Shown here: in pieces, positions 57,185-64,000 of the stretch | Layout of the letters: each line of letters starts with the position of its first letter | Numbering within the stretch: the stretch's first letter is position 1 | Source: Dichetophora obliterata | Taxonomy: Eukaryota > Arthropoda > Insecta > Diptera > Sciomyzidae | Direction: 5' to 3' | Assembly: GCA_963920525.1 (NCBI GenBank) | Contig: OY986438.1 | Coordinates: 175,658,093 to 175,722,092 of the forward strand | DNA: 64,000 bases | Translations under genes and position numbers: made by a program | The notes under the pieces: model-generated | What the model was told of the DNA's origin: nothing | Databases searched by the model: none | Seen by the model: only the letters and a program-made list of their open reading frames with translations

Positions 57185-59040
57185 TACTTTTAAACATAAA
57201 TTTCCTTATCGTCAAAGTTTATATCCATTACTGAATTAAATGCCTCTTGCTATCTATTGCTAAGAAGAATGATCTTCGACTAATAACGGATATCATTCCT
57301 TAACATTCGTCAATTTCTCTTTAAATACAATATTCTGGCACTTTGTTTGGTGAATATGTGTACACTGAAAGATTTAAACGGTTTTTTGCTCTACTGAAAA
57401 AAGTTATTTTTGTAGATAGTGTAGCGTGTGCTTAGTCTGCTCTGGATGCGTCAAAAGAAATCGGAGGATGGTGCACATCTAGCTTTGCTTTGTCTAGCTC
57501 ATCGGGAAGTCGGGGATCTTACCAATCCTTTGACGATAAGACACAACCACATTAAAAGGTATCTACGTTAATAACTTTAATAAAAAAAAGGAAATATTAA
57601 GCCGGAAATGAAACACTATAACTTTAGCTTGCTTACTTTAGGTACCCAAGATGTTATAGGGAACCGTCTTCTATACCCACCCTACCATGCAATTTGACGA
57701 CAAGTTTAAATTGCTCAACACAAAAGTAGAAAACTCTAGTTTAACCTAACGTTCACCTTACCACATTGCTTATGAACCATGAACCTCAATATAAATCACA
57801 CAATCATGTTGCCAACAAATTTAAATTCAAGTTTTTATTTTATAAAAATTATTCATCTTAAACCAGTAATCGATAATTATCGAAAAATTATCATAAATAA
57901 AAATAAAAATGCTGAACAATAATCATCATAAGTTAAAGTTTAAAAAAAAATAAATTAAATTTTAGTTCTTAGTTTTATACTCATATTAACGAAGTTCTTT
58001 CAAATGCCAAAAGAGATGTTCATAAGAACTTAAGTCTTTGCTCTTGACAATTTATTTTATGTTACAGAGAAAATTTAATCAATCGAACAGAGAAGAGAAC
58101 CGGTTTTATAAAAGAAAAAAACTACAAACTAATTTAGAGTTACATGCTCAATCCACGGCTGAGCGGAACAAAATGAAAATGAAAATGGACCTTATTGAAA
58201 CTTCTTATTAAGCTTAGATTACACTTAATTAACTGAATTAATACTTATAAAAATAAAAGATACTTTAAGAGAGAAAATTACGTGACAATCTGCATCGATG
58301 AGCTCAACGAAGACGATGTGTATGTAGTTGTTGCTATTTTTCGTTTGTAATACGTATGCTTTAAATGGTTAGGGTAATCTTATAGAAAAATTCAGTTAAT
58401 TAATTACATTTTTTAAAGAGAAAAAAATAATATTAAACTAAATTTTAGCTGACGGTATTTAAAGTATTTAAAATTTTAAATTATCAAATAGTTAAATTAG
58501 GAAAAATTAAATAAAATTAAGATTTAGCGTATCGTTTTTATACTGTGGTTTCATTTTTCGTTAATTTTAAGTTGAAAATTTTAATTAGATTTCAGTTTAA
58601 ATTTAGCTTAGTATTCAGATTATCAATGTTGTTGTACCTTTTAGTGCATTAAGTTAAAGAAAAATTTAAGTTTTAATTTAAATTTAGATTTAAGTGTAAG
58701 ATTTATATATCTATATATAAATCTTCTATTTTAGAGTTATTTAAAATATGCATTGATTTTCGATTTTATAGACCCCGCCGTCTTGCATACTTCCCCGTGT
58801 CACCATTTTACTTTAAGGTCACACAAAGGAGTCTTAACTGCGTCCCGAACCTTGAGGTATCTTTTGAGGTTGTTTTCGGAGCCTACGACGTAACCTTATG
58901 CAGGTTCCAAATTCCAAGTGCCTCTTGGGACTACGTTTAAAGTAGTGGAAATGCCCACAACGAGGCCTGCACCTCAAACTGCACCCAAGTTTGATCACCC
59001 GTTGGTTCACTGGTAAGAAGCCGAAAGTTGCTATAGCCGC
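57185..59040. other. No gene recognised
   Basis: AT-rich with a GC-richer island at 58770-59035 (GACCCCGCCGTCTTGCATAC onward), which looks like the edge of a repetitive element but has no recognised motif. A short island at 57425-57530 is also GC-richer without a supported frame. Confidence 0.45.
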
Positions 59041-59290
59041 TTGGTTATATTATACTTATAGTTATCTTTGTATTTGTATTTATTTATATTTTTATATTTG
59101 TATTAATTTTTATTTTTACATTTATAGTTATATTTGTATTCATCTTTATATTTATATATATCGTTATAGTTATAGTTATATTTGTATTTATCTTTATATT
59201 TATATATATCGTTATATTTATAGTTATATTTATATTTATAGCTATAGTAATAGTTGTAGTTATATTTATAGTTTTATTTATATAAAAAAT
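59041..59290. repeat. TATATTTATAGTTATATTTG low-complexity array
   Basis: Irregular tandem units of TTATAGTTATATTTGTATTT and TTATATATATCGTTA type. Produces a Tyr/Ile-rich reading frame that is not a gene. Confidence 0.9.
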
Positions 59291-60430
59291 TATAGCTATG
59301 CTCTTTTAGTGAAGGTAGTTATTAGTTTTTCAGCTACTTTTGACGAAATGTTACCACTCTAACAAGTGTAGCTACTCATCAACTTCATCGACAAAAAAAT
59401 ATTGTGTAGCTTTGCAGAATAAGAACAAAAAAAAAGTCTGCATGTACTTGTTGGTTTTTTGGTTGTTAACTGCCTAGTTGATGTTCAGCGGTGGGCAACT
59501 GCATGGAGTGTGCGTGCCGCTATGCTCATTAGTCAAAATTAATTTTTTGGACTTCTGAGGTGGCCATTACAATAGGTCATATTAAATATAAGGTCTCAAT
59601 ATTAAATAAATAATTGTTTTTAAATACATTCAAAATTTAATATTTTTCAGCTGCTTCTGCAAAAAAAACGTGAGAGTTGTGTCGCGACAAAAACGCGTAA
59701 TATGAAAACGGCCTTACAGCAAAGGGCACAACATACTATTCAAAAATTAATGGCTTAGCTCAGCTTTATTTATAAATTATCCTAAAGTATTTTTGTATTC
59801 TCTTCAAAATATATTAAATACATAATGAACGCATTCGACAGATGAAATCAAAAGAGCCGTAGGTTACAAAAAATTCAAAATCGCATTTTTGATTGATTGT
59901 TGATGCACCTTATCAAAATACATGTTCTTGCTAAATTTTACAATTCTACAACTAAAACGACGTTTTCATCAACAAAGTTCTCAAATTCTAAATCTACAAT
60001 TTTAAAAGCTTTTTGTTTCTCTCTTAAAAGTTTTAAATTTAAATTTACGGCTTTTTTGATTTAATATGAAAATATATAAAAAATTTTACCCCGCTAACGC
60101 CCATGAGATCTGATATTTTCTAGACATTTTAGAGCAGGAAGATTTAATCAGAAAAAGACGATATCTTGAGTTGTTCCATTTCATCTTTGCACTAAACGAA
60201 ACGCACTTGCCCTTGAGATTTTTCATAAAATATATTTTTATAAAATGTCCTGTTTTTAAGAGCAAACTGAGGGAGGAAAATGCAATCAGATCGAAACAAA
60301 AATTTCTAGTTTACATGTATGTTTCTAGTATGCCTTTCGAATGAGCCCTGAGCCAAATCGATACTATGTTCTTTTGAAATTCGCTCCGGCCTAATGTATA
60401 TATATATATATTAAATTTAATAAGTTTAAA
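59291..60430. other. No gene recognised
   Basis: AT-rich DNA without supported coding sequence. Ends near a (TA)n run at about 60397-60411. Confidence 0.45.
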
Positions 60431-61291
60431 TTTACTTTTCTAACATCTGGGCCCATTGTGCGATGGCTGACATCGTGAAGACTCCTAACTGTACTGCATG
60501 CATTACATGCAAGTCCTTCATTTTGCAAGCTCGTTTTACGATTTTAAATTTGCGCATTTTATCGCATAAAAATGATTTTAGAGCCTCGTTTCCAAGGTTT
60601 CCAACAAACTCACACTCACACACACATTTATACGCACACCGGAAATGACCAAAAGGACTGCATTGCAGCGATGACGCGCATTCAGCGCAAATGACGCGTT
60701 GCATTGACCGCGCTCACAGCACGTTGTGCTATTCGGGGCGAGCGAGTGAGCGGAAGTAGAATGTACGTGTGTTTGTGTGTCGTACGTTTAATTCTAGGTG
60801 CACTTGCCGAGCTTGACTCACTTCATTATTATCTGCAAATATGCAGCTTTTTGCTCGCGGCGATCAAACATTTTCTAAAACAAAATTAATTCCATTTTGT
60901 TTTTGTAGAAATTTTCTCCGTCACATTTGTGCGTAACAGTCAGCGTCATTTGCCAGCACCTACCGAATCAACCCTGCTCTAGCTAGCATGAAACAAGCCA
61001 CGCACCGAAGCAGCCCGTCCACCCCAGGCAAAGCCCTGCATCCCAAACCCACAGATCTCGCTTAAACTAATCTTTCGCGCGTTTCTCCACTTCGAAGCGT
61101 TTTTGAAGCCAACGCTAGGCCTAGGCTGGCAAGGCAGTTTAGAGGTGTATGTGTGCGTGTGTGTTTTGCGTGCGTGTGTGCTATTGCGTATGTTTGTGCG
61201 TGCGATGGTCCATTGCTAGCCTGCAGAGTTTCGTTCACATTCTAGAATTTCAATTAAAAATAAATCACAAAACGTTGCCCACAATCCACAA

Positions 61292-61460
61292 GCAGCAGCA
61301 GCAGCAACACTAGCAACAACAACATAAACAACAGGCATACCAACAACAACATCAGCAGCAGCATCTCCTAACAACAGCATCGACAACACTGAGCGAAAGC
61401 ATTCAAGTTGATGCTGTTGTTGCTGAATCGACGAGGCAGTTGCAACAACAACAACAACAA
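61292..61460. repeat. CAG/CAA triplet-rich region
   Basis: Runs of GCA/GCAGCA and AACAAC units with CATCAG interruptions; the class known as opa-type repeats in flies. Confidence 0.85.
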
Positions 61461-61530
61461 CTGCAGCCGTAATAGAAATGCAATGCACCCAATTTCTGTG
61501 CGGACACATTTGCTGCGTGTTCAGTCGTAT

Positions 61531-61559
61531 GCGTGTGTGTGTGTGTGTGTGTGTGTGTG
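61531..61559. repeat. (GT)n microsatellite
   Basis: About 14 uninterrupted GT units. Confidence 0.95.
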
Positions 61560-61680
61560 CCTGCATCTAATGCGGAATATTGTTGAATTGCATTTCGTAT
61601 GCAAGCGAAAATTTGCATTTCTGTGCTTCCTTACTTCGTTCCACCTCAACTCTCCCTCCCACCCATCATCATTAGTTTAG

Positions 61681-64000
61681 GCCCCGTTAACGACTAACGC
61701 ACTCTTCTACGCGCTGCCAAAAAAGGTGGTAAAATTTTTGTTCTACTAGCTATAAGTGGAGCAGCCATACTTCCCAGCCTTACAGTAATGCCATCCACAT
61801 TCGAGTAGCTGTCAATTTCTTGGAGTGCTCAATAAACAGCATGAAGAGTTCTGTCATTCCACATACTAGCTTGAATGGCCAAAGTAACACGCTTCTTGGG
61901 AAAAAACACTCTATATCATTGTTAAAGAGACAAAATTCAGTAACTACAAACACTATTCAAAAAATTCTTTATTCAATTTTAAAAAAAAACATTTACAGAA
62001 AAAATTTCGTCGCAAAATAAAACAAGCTTTTAGAATCTATGAGTATATTTAGGTAGTTTTACGGAAAAATATTAAAGAAATTTAGGTCAAAGTTGAACTT
62101 GTAGCGTTATCATCCGTAACTTTGCCAATTTTTTAGACACAAGCAAGTTTTTTGTACCTTTTACGTAGACAAACTCACACTCACGTAGAGAAGGTGTGCT
62201 TTTCGTCTTATAGAAAATGTTTGCAATTTGTTCTATTCAAAAAGAGCAGAGTTATGCTGCACCTCACAAACATCGGCTTTTTTGGATAAACAGCAGAATC
62301 ACGGAACAGTTAACTCGCGCAAAAGTCAATGGCTCTGTTAATTTAACGGAATTTCAGCATCCACGTACCCTTCTAATAAGTCACCTTTTGAGAAAAGTTT
62401 TCTGAGAGTATGAATTTCAAAACCAACCTTTTGTTTGGCAACACAAGAAGTGCGAGCTCTAATTTTGTTTATTGGTATTCTTCGAATTTCTTTTCTGGTT
62501 TGAGCTGCAAAAACATCTGTTCATCTTCATCCATGGTATAGTAATTACCAGGTAGCATTGACAGTTGTTCTGGAAACTAGCTCCTGTCAAAAAATTTACT
62601 CACAACGAGAGCACTCACCATCCTTAATGGCCGCATTCAGCGGAGTAAGCTGTTGTGAACTGTATCGCTAATACTTTAGAGAGCGATGTTTTTCTCTGAA
62701 TGTGTTATTACTCTAAACGTCAGAAAAAATGTAAATTGTTTAATGTAATTATTAAATTATGTAAATAAGTTAGTTGCAAAGGTTTCACATTCAAATTTGT
62801 TTTTATTTTTTTTTTGTTGTAGACTGAAGCAACGCTCAGGGTATAAATATAAATGTGTAAGCATTGTGCTAATTCGAAACATTGGTGATAGTTAGCTGGA
62901 GGGTGGATAGATGGAAAAGTTCCGATGAAGATTCGTTTTTAATTTTCACAGCTCAAAACTGACGGGAAACACGATCGCAGGGGGACTATTCCACAACTTT
63001 ACCATGCGCCTTTAAAACGAATTATTTCGCTAATTTTAGGTTCTGTTGGACATCGAGGCAATGGTATAGGGGCGGGCTTGAACAGCTTTCCGAGTGGATC
63101 TGTGTAACACACGACATGGTGATGTCAGGCCATACATCTCCATGGTAGTGCCTCTACAGAAGGCTGAGGCAATAAACATTACATCGATGCCCAAGAGAGC
63201 TGAGAGAAGACGAAATACTTTCATCCTCAACCAAATATATCGCACGACGTTGAATTCGATGCTCCAAATAAGATCTTGAAGGAAAATGCCCAAGCAACAA
63301 TTCTAAAAAATTGAGCACTGGACTAAAAATTTAATTTTTTCTATTTTCAGCAAGAGTAATACGCTAACAGATTATTTACAGCAAAACTAGATGTCTATAA
63401 GTGTTATTTTTCACATTTTCTCATAGTAGTTTAAGAGAGTTGTGTTAAAAAAGCATTACTGCGAAGACACTGTATTTTACAAGCCATTTCTTACAAACTT
63501 CTACAAGATTTCAGCTATCAGAACCAAACACTGAAGCGTTTTAGCTTTATAGATAAAACGTCTTATAAACATCTCCAAGGCTTTACCATTAAAATATTAC
63601 CGCAAGTCGGACAGAACAACATTGTGAACTTTGAGTTTTGGTCAGTTTTGGTTATTTACAAAAACGACAGCTTGTGATGCGATTTCTTCGATTATTTATT
63701 GAAAAAAACTAGTGCTGACACCGATTACATCTTAATTTAAATGGTAATTTATGATAAATTACTTAATTTCGAAGTTATTTCATTGACAGTTTTTCCACGG
63801 CGAAATTACTTAATTTGGTCATGATTTATGCATAAATTAAGAATAAGCCGTAAATTACGATAGTGAGAAAATGGTATAAGTGTCAGTTAAGAGTATAGTA
63901 TATCCAAAAATGGCATTTTTTTTAAACAAAATAATATGGAGTTTTAAAAAATAATATGGATTTCTTTAAGGATTGGAAGAAAACTAAAAAAAACGTTTGT
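61681..64000. other. No gene supported; a few unexplained frames
   Basis: Minus-strand 62545-62480 reads NYYTMDEDEQMFLQLKPEKK before a stop, which looks like an exon scrap. The segment 63030-63290 is less AT-rich and open on both strands (62-85 residues) without a recognised domain. The rest is AT-rich. Confidence 0.35.

Larger units (their letters stand above)
60431..61680. other. GC-richer region with CA and CAG/CAA repeats
   Basis: Base composition rises, with CA-rich stretches near 60610-60635, GT-rich stretches at 61148-61200, CAGCAG/CAACAA runs at 61292-61460 and a (GT)n tract. This composition is typical of introns or flanks of fly developmental genes, but no exon can be supported. 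Reading frames here are repeat-driven. Confidence 0.45.

Noticed and set aside
59041..59362. 123-residue Tyr/Ile-rich frame resembling a membrane protein
   Set aside because: Built entirely from TATATTTATAG low-complexity repeats.
61216..61680. Open frames of 71-116 residues on both strands
   Set aside because: Driven by CAG/CAA and GT repeats, with opposite-strand frames equally open.

Overview
The window is AT-rich animal nuclear DNA, most likely from a higher dipteran fly. The grounds are: R1-clade, jockey/CR1-like and RTE-like LINEs; many mariner, hAT and PIF/Harbinger elements; introns of about 60 nt inside transposon genes; and CAG/CAA runs and (CA)n tracts of the kind seen in fly introns and gene-flanking DNA. 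I found no protein-coding host gene that I could support. No CRISPR array, rRNA gene or bacterial-type operon is present.

Layout. 1-4440: an R1-clade LINE with an open gag-like ORF1 (cut by the window edge) and an intact 997-residue ORF2, ending in poly(A) and about 290 bp of (ATT)n. 4441-7990: unassigned AT-rich DNA with one weak TIR element. 7990-12180: a nest in which a RAG1/Transib-like transposase gene is split by a Harbinger-like element (3-bp TSD TTA). That element holds a LINE remnant, which is itself split by a second copy of the same Harbinger-like element in the opposite orientation (TSD TAA). 12300-13290: LINE endonuclease and unclassified transposase remnants. 13350-15390: a 52-bp repeat array interrupted by a mariner that has lost its third catalytic region. 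16091-17271: a hAT element carrying a tRNA-derived SINE. 17355-19745: a LINE on the minus strand. 22837-25415: a hAT-type MITE split by a protein-coding hAT with a short intron. 26480-29844: a LINE fragment, a palindromic repeat field, a hAT transposase fragment and a foldback MITE.

34179-36250: a 2.1-kb element with TIRs of about 140 bp around a broken transposase-like gene of a family I cannot name. 37490-39965: two LINE remnants that converge. 43160-44230: a second, heavily mutated mariner. 44726-46217: three MITEs. 49640-52110: LINE pieces, one of them split by a 247-bp MITE (TSD AAAT) and by a 1.5-kb foldback built from repeated terminal motifs. 53448-57184: a four-deep nest (pogo-like > hAT > MITE > Harbinger), in which the Harbinger carries a Myb/SANT-like gene and a HARBI1-like gene fused tail to tail by a deletion. 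57185-64000: mainly unassigned, with simple repeats.

How it fits together: the window reads as a layered transposon graveyard. Several insertions can be checked without any database, because joining the flanks at the target-site duplication restores a reading frame or recreates the sequence of a second copy. The R1-clade LINE is the only element here whose replication gene looks intact.
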